30,191 bases of DNA from an uncultured Prevotella sp. (GCA_934190685.1 CAKPTK010000011.1:1-30191), one strand, 5' to 3'; numbered from the stretch's first letter, positions 1 to 11,577 are shown. Translations and numbers: made by a program. The notes: generated by a model from the letters alone, not told the origin.

Positions 1-214
1 TCACATAGTTGCCCTGCTTGATGAAGATGCGGAAACGTTTGCTCGTGTCCGGCCGCTTGTCAGCGGCGGCAAGAGCAGCCTTGAAGTCACCATTGTCCGG
101 CACCACGAAATCATAGAGCGCCTTGTATACGGGTTGTGTCTGTGCCATGCCTTGTGTGGCGGGAGCCAACAGCAAAGCACATAAGCAAAGATGCTTTAAT
201 AATTTGTTGTTCAT
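1..214 (-). CDS. CE8 pectinesterase, N-terminal part, cut by window edge
   Basis: The gene starts with ATG at 214 and continues past base 1, so only the first 71 residues are visible. Residues 1 to about 24 form a signal peptide: a Lys-containing start, a Leu/Cys/Ala-rich core, then an Ala-rich end. The next segment (KALYDFVVPDNG, then KRFRIFIKQGNYV) closely matches the start of the pectinesterase domain in the large neighbour at 294-4811. Family knowledge: CE8 enzymes remove methyl esters from homogalacturonan outside the cytoplasm. The catalytic Asp and Arg residues lie beyond the edge and cannot be checked. It is third in a same-strand row with a PL1 lyase and the giant CE8 enzyme. A terminator-like hairpin at 240-272 sits just upstream, and I see no clear promoter in the 25 bases between, so it may depend on read-through. 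The family call is fairly sure from the paralogous match; full length and activity are unknown. Confidence 0.85.
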   Translation of the reverse strand, partial: MNNKLLKHLCLCALLLAPATQGMAQTQPVYKALYDFVVPDNGDFKAALAAADKRPDTSKRFRIFIKQGNYV

Positions 215-239
215 AGAATAAAAGTTTTTACGAAGAAAA

Positions 240-272
240 AGAGAAGTCGCCGAACGCATCGGCAACTTCTCT
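240..272 (-). terminator. Intrinsic terminator or attenuator after the large pectinesterase
   Basis: Bases 240-253 and 259-272 form a 14-bp stem with one mismatch and a 5-base loop. Read on the minus strand, the stem is followed by a T-rich run (TTTTCTTC). It lies 21 bases after the stop codon of the large pectinesterase and 25 bases before the next pectinesterase start. This fits an intrinsic terminator that would separate the two genes or lower expression of the distal one. Confidence 0.75.
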
Positions 273-293
273 CTTTATAAAACGATTGGATGA

Positions 294-3200
294 TTACTTG
301 TTGTGAATCTTCTCGGTGGTAGTAGCGCCGTTGTCGAAGGTGGTGACTTTCATCACAACGCCCTTATAGTCGGCAGCCACCTGAACACCCTTCATGTCGA
401 AGTAGCGAACAGACTTCACTTGGTTGTCTGTGCCAACAGCGTCAATGCCTGAGGTGTTGGAAGCGGATGTAGCCTCGCTCAGACCGCCCATCTCATTGGC
501 AGCACGAACGCTCCACTTAGCTGTGGCATCGTCGACCGTGTAGGAAGGTTCTGTGGTGAAGGCGGTCACCTTGCCGTCCTTGCAAACAGCCCAAAGGAGT
601 ACATAGTTGCTATTGTCCCAAGTCAGTGTGGAACCTATGAGTTTCACGTTGGCAGGAGCATTAGCCTGCTCAGTGTATGCTGTAGGATCCCAATCATCGT
701 CCTGTCCCATCACATTGTGGAGCGTCATGGTCTTCACCTCATCGAGGGTGAGTACAGGATCGTTAGGATGTGTGGCAGGATATTCCACACCATTCGTCTT
801 GTGGGCACCGAAGAGTTTCTTTCTGCCACTGAGGTCAAGTTGCGTGCCGGATGTCAGATAAGAGTTGTATTCGGCGAAACGTGCCGGCCAACCGCCGCTC
901 ATCTCTGCCCAACCATCACCATTAGGAGCAGCGTCCATCTTGGTGTTGATATAGCAAGCGATAGGAGTGCCACTACCCCAAGGACGACCAAGGGTAAACT
1001 TCACATCCTTGTTTTCTCTCTTGACATAGCAGTTGTTGAACACATAACCATACTTCTTCGGTTTGGATGGAACAGCGATATAACCACCCACAGTCTGCAG
1101 TGTCACCTCGTTGTAGAACACATCACCTTTACCACAAAGGAAGTCGGTGCAGCCACGAAGCACGCCACCCTCAAAGTAGAATTTACCGCGGTCGCTATTG
1201 GAAACATACGTGTCCTGATAACCCCAAAGACGGGCATCCTTAAAGATGGTGCGGTTAGACTGGTCGTTGAGGGCAATGTCGCGTCCATGCTTGTCACCCA
1301 TAGATGTCTGGATGGTAAGATTCTGGAAGTAGGCGTCGTGACCACCACTCTTGATGATGAGCACATCACCCTGACCGATGCCTTCGAGCGGACAAGCCTG
1401 TCCATAGCCATTGTCCCAAGTAGCGGCAGGAGTCGCATTGGTAAGTGTAACACCTGTCATTGACTCGCCGATGAAGGAGACGTAAGGAGCGGTGAGGTAA
1501 GAACGCGGGTCGTCATATTCCTTACCATCGCCACCTGTTGTCTTGCCATTGCAGTCGAATACATATTTACCGTTCTTGATGAAGATGCGGAAGCGACTGG
1601 TGGCAGAAGCGCCACGCTTGTTGGCGGCAGCCAACGCCTCGGTAATGGTGCCATCATCAGGAACCACGAAGTCGTAGAGGGCCTTGGTCACTGCTGGTTT
1701 CACCTTGGTCTGGAAGTTGATTGTGATGTCCTTGGCGACCGTATTGTCTGTCAAGTCACTGACGGAACCGGCAGAGAGTGTGAACTTATAGTCAGAAGAA
1801 TAGTCAAGACCCTTGTATTCGCAAATGACAGTCTTGCCGCTTGCCACCGGTGTCAATTCCATATCGCCCAAGGTAGCCTTGGCATTGGCGGTGAGTTTCA
1901 CTTTCTCATCGAAGGTGAGCACAATCTTGCCATTGGCGGAAACGCCTGTCGCCTTGTCGGCAGGAAGCGCACTTACGAGTACAGGAGCTGTGCCGTCGTC
2001 GATGAGTTTCTGAGTACCGGTGATATAGGTGGCGCCCAAAGCGATACCGTCGTTCTTAGAGGCTGTACCATCTACCTTGGAAGTTTTGTCGCTCTTCCAA
2101 CGGAGATAGACCTTGGCCTGATTGTTTGCCTCTGCAGGAAGTGTGAAAGTGGCGTCTGTCCAATTCTTAACGCCATCAATAAAGATAGAGCCTAATGATT
2201 TCCAATTCTCGCCGTCGAGAGAATACTCTACGAGTTGACGCTGGTAAGCATTGTAGTTGTATGCCATCGCTGTGGCAACCTTGATATTTGTAAACGCAGA
2301 AGCGTTGAAAGCGGTCTGCCAGTAGTAATCGCCGACGTCGCCATTCTTGGATCCAGAACGCCAGTTGACCGCAGCAGGACGGCCTTCATAGCCACCATTG
2401 TTCTGACTCTTGTCAAGCCAACCCTGCTCGTCGCCAGCCTCATTGCGCATCACAAGACTTACAGCATCGTTGTCGGCAGCGGCAAAGTCAGCGGAACGGC
2501 TAACACTGCCAGCCTTCACAAAGTCCCAAGCGACGATGTAGTCGGCTGCTGAATAAGAGGCAGTGAATGCCTTGTTCTCATTCATAATGACAGGCATCTC
2601 GGATGCGGTCTCGCCATTATCCCAGTTGGTAAAGGTCATAATGGGGTTGGAAGAAGCGGTGATGGTCACCTTGGTGCCTTCCTCATACATGTTCTTGCCA
2701 TTCACAATGGTAGCGGCAGGAGAAAGGGACACCATATAGTCGTTGGCTCCACCCTCTACCTTAATGTCAAGCGCATAAGTGTTCAACTTCTCGAAGTTGG
2801 CGGTCAGCGTCTGGTCTTCTGTTACCGTGTACTTGAATTTAGCCTCGGTGGAAACCACACTGCCACTCTTGTCTGTCCAGTTGACAAACTTATAACCGAA
2901 GTTCTTGGCAGCGGTCAGAGTCACCTCGTCGTTCTCAATATATTCCTCAGAGTTAGGATAGATGGAAACCTTGCCACCCTCAGCAGGAGCGGAAGCCAAA
3001 GCCACCTTATAAGTATTAACAGCCTCAACTGTGCCGTTAACCGTTCCATCGATTGTCACCTCACCGAAAGCGGCATCCTTACCAGAAGCCACACCTACAG
3101 ATGTGGTGAGGTAGAAGCCATCTTCTCCAGCAAGTTTTGCCTGCTGATCAGCAGTAAGTGTGATCTCATACATATAGACAGCCTTGGAGTCATAAGCCTT

Positions 3201-4811
3201 GTTTGAAGAACCCTTTCCTTGACGCCAAGCGGTGTAAGTGCCAAGGGCAACAGTTTCACCATTCTGTTTGTGAGCAGAAACTGTCACACCATTCTCCACA
3301 TCAGTACCACAACGGTTGATGTAACCCTGCACCTTGGTCGGGGTGAAAGTCAAACCCTTGGCAGGACGAACGAACCAGTTAAGGTCTTTGGTTGTACCTG
3401 CAGGTTTAAACTTGAGAGCCTTGACACCTGTAGAAGAACCATCAGTCTTGGTAATATCCGCTGTACCTGTAATTGTACAGTCTCCATAATCAAAGGCGAT
3501 GGTGCTGAAAGCATCCGCAGGTTCTTTCGTGGAAGCACCCACATTGCTTTGGTCGTTCATGGCGAACACTACTTGAGTAGCCTCATTGGTGTAGGTCTTG
3601 CCTCCTTCGTTCTTCACAACAGGAAGTTCAGCCTTGACATAGCGATAGTATGAACCGTCACCAATCACAATGTCGATAGTCTCAGCCTTGCTGCCTACAG
3701 TATAACTGATTGTATTACCATTGGCGGTATAGTCGGTCTGACCGTCTATAGTCGTAGTGGTCGGTGCGGAAAAAGCCTCAAGCGAAACGACAGCGCCCTT
3801 GCAAGAAGGTATGGTGAGTTTTGTGCCGGAATTCATCTGTGCCCAGTCTGTCCAATTGCCATTGGCAATCTTGCCGCCATTGTTGGTATCGAAGTCGAGC
3901 TTCACATCGATGGTTGCATCATCTACAGTGGCTTGAGTAACGTAGATGCCCGTCTTGTTTTGGCAAGCGAGAAGAGGAGCACCGTTCTTACGCTGGAAAT
4001 CAAAGAGAAGGGTCACTGGCGCCGTGCGGTCTGCGAGATTCTTGGCATTGTCTGTAAAGACAGGAGTGAAAGTCACGTTGGTTGATGGAACTGTGATTTT
4101 TTCTCCTGGTTTATAAGTATGTGTACCATCTGTCCATGCGGTGAGCGTCTTGCCTGCCACATAAAGTGTGCGGTTGAGGGGCATTGTATAAGCAGCGCCT
4201 ACTTCTACCTTCTCGGCAGCAGGCACCACACCTTCAGCCGAAACATCACCCAAACTGAAAGTGAGGTTCACCTCTTCTTTCAAGTCGGCAGGGTTGGCAG
4301 CCTCAACAGCGAAATAAGGGACATAGCTGCCACCAGAAATGGTCAGCGTAGTAGCCTCTGTGCCTTTGTAGAAGCAAGACACTACATTGTTTTTCTTGTC
4401 ACCGTGATAGCACTTGTCAATGTTTGTGTTCATGGTTGCCACTTCTGTACCGGCAGCATTCTTGACAGAAACATTGCCACCCCATGCACAAGAACCGAAA
4501 GTGATTTTCACGGGACCTGTCACAGGAACTGTTGCAGAGAAATTCTGCATACCGTGATCGGCAGAGTGGAACTTACACGTGATGACAGCATTGGCATCCG
4601 CTGCGTCTGCCGCCACTCGGCTTACGGTGCCATCTGCCGCAACAGCGACACCAAAGGTGACACTTGATTTTGCGGTTTGCTCCTCTGTGGTGAGGAGTCC
4701 ACCGTTGGTCAAATCCACCTTAATATCCCGGAAGTCAGCCCTTGCCACTATCGCTGTGAACAAGAACAGGCAGAGCAGTCCGAGCCTTGAGATTAGTTTT
4801 GATTTGTACAT
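294..4811 (-). CDS. Giant multimodular secreted CE8 pectinesterase
   Basis: This 1505-residue protein should demethylate pectin outside the cytoplasm. Residues 1 to about 25 form a signal peptide. Two related beta-rich modules follow (about 25-173 and 262-395), then another beta-rich segment (about 405-595). Two divergent InlB-type repeats at about 597-757 carry the FxNWTD/FTNWDNG pattern. A jelly-roll-like segment (about 758-930) and a Big_5/SbsA-like Ig domain (about 937-1035, with TAPVLVSALPADKATGV) precede the CE8 domain at about 1040-1360. CE8 motifs visible are GYQDTY (about 1197), a variant DFLCG for the usual DFIFG (about 1223), and LGRPWG (about 1275), so the Asp, Asp and Arg catalytic set is present. 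Residues 1361-1505 end in a YFDMKGVQVAADYKGVV tail like that of the lyase upstream. The start lies 23 bases after the lyase stop, implying co-transcription. Typical CE8 domains are 300-350 residues; the extra length probably serves glycan binding or surface display (inference). Confidence 0.93.
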   Translation of the reverse strand: MYKSKLISRLGLLCLFLFTAIVARADFRDIKVDLTNGGLLTTEEQTAKSSVTFGVAVAADGTVSRVAADAADANAVITCKFHSADHGMQNFSATVPVTGPVKITFGSCAWGGNVSVKNAAGTEVATMNTNIDKCYHGDKKNNVVSCFYKGTEATTLTISGGSYVPYFAVEAANPADLKEEVNLTFSLGDVSAEGVVPAAEKVEVGAAYTMPLNRTLYVAGKTLTAWTDGTHTYKPGEKITVPSTNVTFTPVFTDNAKNLADRTAPVTLLFDFQRKNGAPLLACQNKTGIYVTQATVDDATIDVKLDFDTNNGGKIANGNWTDWAQMNSGTKLTIPSCKGAVVSLEAFSAPTTTTIDGQTDYTANGNTISYTVGSKAETIDIVIGDGSYYRYVKAELPVVKNEGGKTYTNEATQVVFAMNDQSNVGASTKEPADAFSTIAFDYGDCTITGTADITKTDGSSTGVKALKFKPAGTTKDLNWFVRPAKGLTFTPTKVQGYINRCGTDVENGVTVSAHKQNGETVALGTYTAWRQGKGSSNKAYDSKAVYMYEITLTADQQAKLAGEDGFYLTTSVGVASGKDAAFGEVTIDGTVNGTVEAVNTYKVALASAPAEGGKVSIYPNSEEYIENDEVTLTAAKNFGYKFVNWTDKSGSVVSTEAKFKYTVTEDQTLTANFEKLNTYALDIKVEGGANDYMVSLSPAATIVNGKNMYEEGTKVTITASSNPIMTFTNWDNGETASEMPVIMNENKAFTASYSAADYIVAWDFVKAGSVSRSADFAAADNDAVSLVMRNEAGDEQGWLDKSQNNGGYEGRPAAVNWRSGSKNGDVGDYYWQTAFNASAFTNIKVATAMAYNYNAYQRQLVEYSLDGENWKSLGSIFIDGVKNWTDATFTLPAEANNQAKVYLRWKSDKTSKVDGTASKNDGIALGATYITGTQKLIDDGTAPVLVSALPADKATGVSANGKIVLTFDEKVKLTANAKATLGDMELTPVASGKTVICEYKGLDYSSDYKFTLSAGSVSDLTDNTVAKDITINFQTKVKPAVTKALYDFVVPDDGTITEALAAANKRGASATSRFRIFIKNGKYVFDCNGKTTGGDGKEYDDPRSYLTAPYVSFIGESMTGVTLTNATPAATWDNGYGQACPLEGIGQGDVLIIKSGGHDAYFQNLTIQTSMGDKHGRDIALNDQSNRTIFKDARLWGYQDTYVSNSDRGKFYFEGGVLRGCTDFLCGKGDVFYNEVTLQTVGGYIAVPSKPKKYGYVFNNCYVKRENKDVKFTLGRPWGSGTPIACYINTKMDAAPNGDGWAEMSGGWPARFAEYNSYLTSGTQLDLSGRKKLFGAHKTNGVEYPATHPNDPVLTLDEVKTMTLHNVMGQDDDWDPTAYTEQANAPANVKLIGSTLTWDNSNYVLLWAVCKDGKVTAFTTEPSYTVDDATAKWSVRAANEMGGLSEATSASNTSGIDAVGTDNQVKSVRYFDMKGVQVAADYKGVVMKVTTFDNGATTTEKIHNK

Positions 4812-4834
4812 AAATGTTGATTGTTGATTAATTG

Positions 4835-6916
4835 TTATTTGATAATTATCTTCTTGCCGTTCTTGATAGCCACACCCTTATAGTCCTTTGCAGCCTGCTT
4901 GCCGTCAAGTGTATAGATTTTTCCATTCTTGCTTCTATCGGCAGAGATGTTCTTGATGCCGGTAGCCTTGGAGGTATAGAGCGTGAATTTACAGACAGTT
5001 TGGTTTCCCTGGAACTTAAAAGGCAAGGATTTGACTGCCGGAGTAGAAAGTTCTATGTCATGGGTTACTTCAATTCCGTTTTTGCTTCCCGTCTCTTTTT
5101 TAGGAAAGACATAGTCTGTCGCCAAATAGCTCACACCGTTAAGTTCTGCAAGATAGGAATCTGCGGAGTCATAATTGTCATATCCCGTGATGCTAACCTT
5201 GTTCACCTGAATGCCATCAGGTATGGCGATGGCAAAATCGACACCCTTGGAAAACTTGATACCGTCATTGTTCCCTGCGGCATACCCTTTGTTTGTCACG
5301 ATGCTAAAGCCATTGTCGAATGTCCAATTTTCCAAGTGGTTAGCATTCGACAATGTGTATTCCGTCACTTCATTGTTGACCTCTTCCTCCTCAATAGATC
5401 CCTCAAATGTGCCACCTTCATTCTGTTTGGCGGTGATGTCAGCCACGAGACTGTTGAGATAAACTTCAAGGTTGGTGTAGCCTTCGTCGTTCTTCTGCTT
5501 GCCATCTGCGACATCATTAGGATTCAATCCATGAGCTGTTTCCCAATCATCGGGTATGCCGTCACCGTCGGTATCTTTCGGAACTGCAGCAGTGTTGAGT
5601 GTAGGCCACGGACTCCAGTCGGCAGAGGCATTCTTGGGCTTGAGGTCGTTCTGGGAGTCAATAATGCCATACATTTTGCTGTCACTGCCTGTATAGGTAG
5701 CGCCACCATTACGCGTGTCGCTCACCATCACCTTGTCCACATCGTCACGGTGCAGACTGGCACCCACATAGTCGAGCACACGGTTGTAAGCTACTTCGGC
5801 GGTGTGTGTGGTCACTCCCATAAAATTGATGGGAGCAGAGAGTTTCATCTGTGCTTCAACGGTGTTGTTGAACGTATAGTCACACTTACTGTTGTCAATC
5901 TGGTTCTTAATGCCATAGGTCCAGTTGTCGGCAGTGAGACTTTTCTGTGCGGGATTAACATTGCCATTCACATAGAACGTGCCCCACACATGCCACATCT
6001 TGTCCCACTCGTTGGGAGAATCCGTATCGTGCTTTGTATATTCCGATGTGCGGATACCGATGCCGGCTATACGCTGCTGGATGCCTGTGCTCTTGGTAAA
6101 GGTGTAGGGTCCCGGTTTGTAGTAGTTGTTGACGATGTTCACGTTCATGCCTTCACCGCCATAGCAGCCGTTGCCACCCCAGTTGTAGAACACGTTGTTG
6201 CGGAGATCCATACGTTCGTCAAGTTGTGTGGACGGACGAGGACCCAGACGGGGCACACGAGAGTCATGGTGTGCCATGAGGTTATGATGATAGGTGGCTC
6301 CCGAACCGCCCCAGTTTCCGCCATAACCATGGGGTCCCTTTTCATGACCTGCATTGCGCAAGCTCTGTGAAACCAAGCACCACTGCACAGTGAGGTTCTT
6401 GCAACCGTAAACGGAGAGACACTCATCAATGCTCCAGCTCACGGAACAATGGTCCACAATGATGTTCTGCTGATCCATGCCTCCGAGTCCGTCACCCTCA
6501 TGGTGTGCCACCTGGCGGTTGCCAAGACGGAAACGCATATAACGAAGAATGACATTGCTTGCCTTAATCGTAAAGGGATAGTCTGCTACACAGATGCCGT
6601 CACCCGGCGCAGACTGTCCTGCAATGGTCACATTGCCCTGCGTGAGAGCCAATTCTGACTGGAGAAAGATCGTTCCCGACACATCAAACACGATGGTGCG
6701 TACCCCTTTCTGTCCAATAGCCCAACGCAGTGTTCCTACAGAGCCGTCATCAGCCAATGAGGTGACATGGTATACAGCGCCACCACGTCCGCCTGTAACA
6801 TAACGGCCAAAGCCTTCTGCTCCAGGAAAGGCAGGCGTTTTCTCTCTCGTGCCGGCAACTGCCGGAAGCATTGCTGAAGAAAGGAGCAATGCACATGTGA
6901 TTTGCTTAAAATTCAT
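4835..6916 (-). CDS. PL1-family pectate lyase, secreted
   Basis: This 693-residue protein should cut demethylated homogalacturonan by beta-elimination. Residues 1-22 form a signal peptide. The PL1 parallel beta-helix spans about 28-430, opening with AFPGAEGFGRYVTGGRGG, which is typical of Bacteroidetes PL1 enzymes. Visible motifs are VDHCSVSW (154-161), IDE (163-165) and SRVPR (219-223), whose Arg matches the catalytic Arg region of the family. A DTDGDGIPDDWE segment (about 447-472) resembles a calcium-binding thrombospondin type 3 repeat. An Asp/Asn-rich beta module (about 510-650) and a tail IYTLDGKQAAKDYKGVAI (near 670) follow. The tail looks like a sorting signal of the type used by Bacteroidetes, but export by the type IX system is not proven here. 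It is the first gene of the pectin cluster, with its own promoter upstream, and the CE8 gene follows after 23 bases. Methyl-ester removal by the CE8 enzymes would supply its substrate. Confidence 0.95.
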   Translation of the reverse strand: MNFKQITCALLLSSAMLPAVAGTREKTPAFPGAEGFGRYVTGGRGGAVYHVTSLADDGSVGTLRWAIGQKGVRTIVFDVSGTIFLQSELALTQGNVTIAGQSAPGDGICVADYPFTIKASNVILRYMRFRLGNRQVAHHEGDGLGGMDQQNIIVDHCSVSWSIDECLSVYGCKNLTVQWCLVSQSLRNAGHEKGPHGYGGNWGGSGATYHHNLMAHHDSRVPRLGPRPSTQLDERMDLRNNVFYNWGGNGCYGGEGMNVNIVNNYYKPGPYTFTKSTGIQQRIAGIGIRTSEYTKHDTDSPNEWDKMWHVWGTFYVNGNVNPAQKSLTADNWTYGIKNQIDNSKCDYTFNNTVEAQMKLSAPINFMGVTTHTAEVAYNRVLDYVGASLHRDDVDKVMVSDTRNGGATYTGSDSKMYGIIDSQNDLKPKNASADWSPWPTLNTAAVPKDTDGDGIPDDWETAHGLNPNDVADGKQKNDEGYTNLEVYLNSLVADITAKQNEGGTFEGSIEEEEVNNEVTEYTLSNANHLENWTFDNGFSIVTNKGYAAGNNDGIKFSKGVDFAIAIPDGIQVNKVSITGYDNYDSADSYLAELNGVSYLATDYVFPKKETGSKNGIEVTHDIELSTPAVKSLPFKFQGNQTVCKFTLYTSKATGIKNISADRSKNGKIYTLDGKQAAKDYKGVAIKNGKKIIIK

Positions 6917-6947
6917 ATTGGTTTTAGTACAAAATTGTTTCTCTCCG

Positions 6948-6977
6948 CAAATTTACAAGGTAAAGAGGGTTAACAAG
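6948..6977 (-). promoter_or_regulatory. Bacteroidetes-type promoter for the pectate lyase
   Basis: On the minus strand a TAAATTTG -7 box (6948-6955) matches TAnnTTTG exactly. A TTG (6974-6976) lies 18 bases upstream as a short -33 box. The -7 box ends 31 bases before the lyase ATG. It should drive the lyase and the pectinesterase behind it. Confidence 0.7.
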
Positions 6978-7011
6978 GGGGAATATTTTTCTGTAATTGG
7001 GGACATTTTCG

Positions 7012-7041
7012 AAAGAAGGTGCATTTTACTGCACCTTCTTT
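7012..7041 (-). terminator. Intrinsic terminator overlapping the end of rdgB
   Basis: Bases 7012-7023 and 7030-7041 form a perfect 12-bp stem with a 6-base loop. The rdgB stop codon (7026-7028) lies inside the loop, so the last rdgB codons form half of the stem. The minus-strand 3' arm ends in TTCTTT. It separates rdgB from the pectate lyase promoter. Confidence 0.75.
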
Positions 7042-7625
7042 AAACTTTTCAAGTAAGAGACCAACTTTTCCACAGCTTTGGCACGATGGGAGATGTGGTT
7101 TTTTACTTCCATGCCCAGCTCGGCAAACGTCTTGTCATAGCCCTTGGGCATAAAGATAGGGTCGTAGCCAAAGCCACTGTCACCGCGCTTCTCACGAATG
7201 ATTTCGCCCTCCACCTTACCTTCGAAAAAGGTCACAATATCATCTGGATGATTGCGTATCAAGGCGATAACCGTGCGGAACTGCGCCTTGCGGTTATCGC
7301 TGTCACCCAACTTGGCGAGCAACTTACGCATGTTGGCTTCGCTGTCGTGGTCTGTACCCTCAGCGTAGCGAGCCGAATGAACGCCCGGTTCACCGCCCAA
7401 AGCCTCAACTTCCAGCCCTGTGTCATCGGCAAAGACCACCATACCATAGCGCTTGGATATGTACTGCGCCTTTTGCAGGGCATTGCCCTCCAACGTATCC
7501 GACGTCTCGGGAATGTCGGCATGGCAATCGATGTCGTTCAGCGACAGCACTTCAAACTCATCGCCAAGAATACTGCGGATCTCCGACAGTTTATTCTTAT
7601 TGTTTGTTGCGAATACTATTTTCAT
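7026..7625 (-). CDS. rdgB: XTP/dITP diphosphatase (RdgB/HAM1 family)
   Basis: This enzyme hydrolyses non-canonical purine nucleoside triphosphates (dITP, XTP) to monophosphate and pyrophosphate in the cytoplasm, keeping deaminated purines out of DNA and RNA. The 199-residue length is standard. The N-terminal [12 protein letters not shown] (residues 5-16) is the nucleotide-binding signature, ADDTGLEV (66-73) carries the acidic metal and catalytic region, and GFGYDPIF (151-158) and SHRAKA (179-184) are the other family blocks. It starts 7 bases after the yitT-family stop, so the two are very likely co-transcribed behind leuS. A hairpin at 7012-7041 ends the unit within its last codons. Nothing looks abnormal. 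Confidence 0.97.
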   Translation of the reverse strand: MKIVFATNNKNKLSEIRSILGDEFEVLSLNDIDCHADIPETSDTLEGNALQKAQYISKRYGMVVFADDTGLEVEALGGEPGVHSARYAEGTDHDSEANMRKLLAKLGDSDNRKAQFRTVIALIRNHPDDIVTFFEGKVEGEIIREKRGDSGFGYDPIFMPKGYDKTFAELGMEVKNHISHRAKAVEKLVSYLKSLKKVQ

Positions 7626-7632
7626 ATTACTT

Positions 7633-8610
7633 TTATTTTATATCTTCCTGTTCATCGGCAGGAACATGTTTGACCAAATTCTTACGATGTTTCTGAGATA
7701 TCTTCACCCGAATAGGATCGAATCCTTCGCCAAAGACACCAATAACAGAACTCTGACTGACGAACGCATTGGGGTCTATGATTTTGATGAGACGGAAGAT
7801 GTTGACACTCTCACGCTTCTTCGCAAGAATACAAAGAACCTTCATCTCCTGACCTGTATACCAGCCATGGCCGTCGAGGATGGTCACACCGTGATTCATA
7901 CGGGTGGCAATGGCATCGGCAATCTCCATATACTTCTTCGAGAATATCATAAACTGCACCGACTCACGACGGGCGTTCATCACATAGTCAAGTACAAAGT
8001 TCTCCACAATCATGGCACTGAATCCGAAAATCATCATTTTCAAGCCTTGGTCGAAACCATATTTGGAGGCAAAGACAGGCAGGGAACTTCCGATAATGCA
8101 GATATCTATGCCTATCAGGACATTGCCCAACGAGATGTTGTGATACTTGTTGACAACGGCGGCTATGATGTCCGTTCCGCCCGTGCTGCCGTTGTTGAGA
8201 AACACCACGGCAAGCGCCGAGCCCGTGAATGCCGTACCGATGAGCAGCGACATGAACGGGTTGTCAGGACCAAGCACCTGGATAAACGTGCCGTCGGGTT
8301 TCGTCATCGCTTCCTGAGCCAGCCACAACAGGAACGAAAGCATGAAAATGGCATAGATGGTCTTCATCATGAACTTGAGTCCGAGCACTTTCAATGCCAC
8401 GACCAACAGTGCCAAATTGATAATGAAATAGGACAGGTAGATGGGGACACCGGTTGCATAGAAGATAAGCGCGGAAATACCAGTCACACCTCCCGTCACG
8501 ATGGAATAGGGAAGCATCCACACGGTCCATCCGAAAGTGTAAAGCAAGAGACCAAAGGTTATCAACAAGTAGTCCTTGATCTCATTCCATAATGCCTGGT
8601 TCTTGAACAT
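7633..8610 (-). CDS. YitT-family membrane protein (DUF161 plus DUF2179)
   Basis: This is a 325-residue inner-membrane protein of unproven transport function. The N-terminal half holds about five hydrophobic helices, with the family motif [12 protein letters not shown] near residues 140-151. The C-terminal part (about 230-300, with [18 protein letters not shown]) is the soluble DUF2179 domain, which resembles nucleotide-binding or regulatory folds. I chose ATG at 8610 (MFKNQALW). An earlier in-frame ATG at 8664 would put the start inside the hairpin at 8646-8681 and add 18 polar residues not typical of the family. The gene lies 81 bases after leuS and 7 bases before rdgB. The substrate cannot be told from the sequence. 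Confidence 0.92.
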   Translation of the reverse strand: MFKNQALWNEIKDYLLITFGLLLYTFGWTVWMLPYSIVTGGVTGISALIFYATGVPIYLSYFIINLALLVVALKVLGLKFMMKTIYAIFMLSFLLWLAQEAMTKPDGTFIQVLGPDNPFMSLLIGTAFTGSALAVVFLNNGSTGGTDIIAAVVNKYHNISLGNVLIGIDICIIGSSLPVFASKYGFDQGLKMMIFGFSAMIVENFVLDYVMNARRESVQFMIFSKKYMEIADAIATRMNHGVTILDGHGWYTGQEMKVLCILAKKRESVNIFRLIKIIDPNAFVSQSSVIGVFGEGFDPIRVKISQKHRKNLVKHVPADEQEDIK

Positions 8611-8645
8611 ATAGTCTATATAATAATGTGTAATTTGTATAAAGC

Positions 8646-8681
8646 CATGATGAGGACGCATCAAGACACGCCCTCATCATG
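8646..8681 (-). terminator. Hairpin between leuS and the yitT-family gene
   Basis: CATGATGAGG (8646-8655) pairs perfectly with CCTCATCATG (8672-8681). Two more G:C pairs form inside after one mismatch, leaving a 10-base loop. It starts 10 bases after the leuS stop. On the minus strand it is followed by GCTTTATAC, a poor T run, so it may be a weak terminator, a processing site or an mRNA-stabilising 3' end rather than a full stop. Confidence 0.55.
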
Positions 8682-8691
8682 ATAGAATGGA

Positions 8692-11526
<2,835 letters not shown>

Positions 11527-11569
11527 TTGTATCTTGATGTTTTTATTTTTCTAATGTTTGAGATTTGTG

Positions 11570-11577
11570 CAAAGTTA
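11570..11577 (-). promoter_or_regulatory. -7 box for leuS
   Basis: TAACTTTG on the minus strand is an exact TAnnTTTG match, 43 bases before the leuS ATG. No TTTG-like -33 box is found at the usual distance. Instead a 10-bp palindrome, GACATATGTC (11590-11599), sits just upstream. Confidence 0.6.

Noticed and set aside
4832..6370. Long open frame (512 residues) on the plus strand opposite the pectate lyase
   Set aside because: It is fully antisense to a gene with clear PL1 motifs and a signal peptide; its translation is Cys/His/Val-rich without any domain, as expected for a mirror frame.
7453..8592. 379-residue open frame opposite rdgB and the yitT-family gene
   Set aside because: It spans two real genes and their junction on the other strand; the translation is His/Asp-rich and without known motifs.
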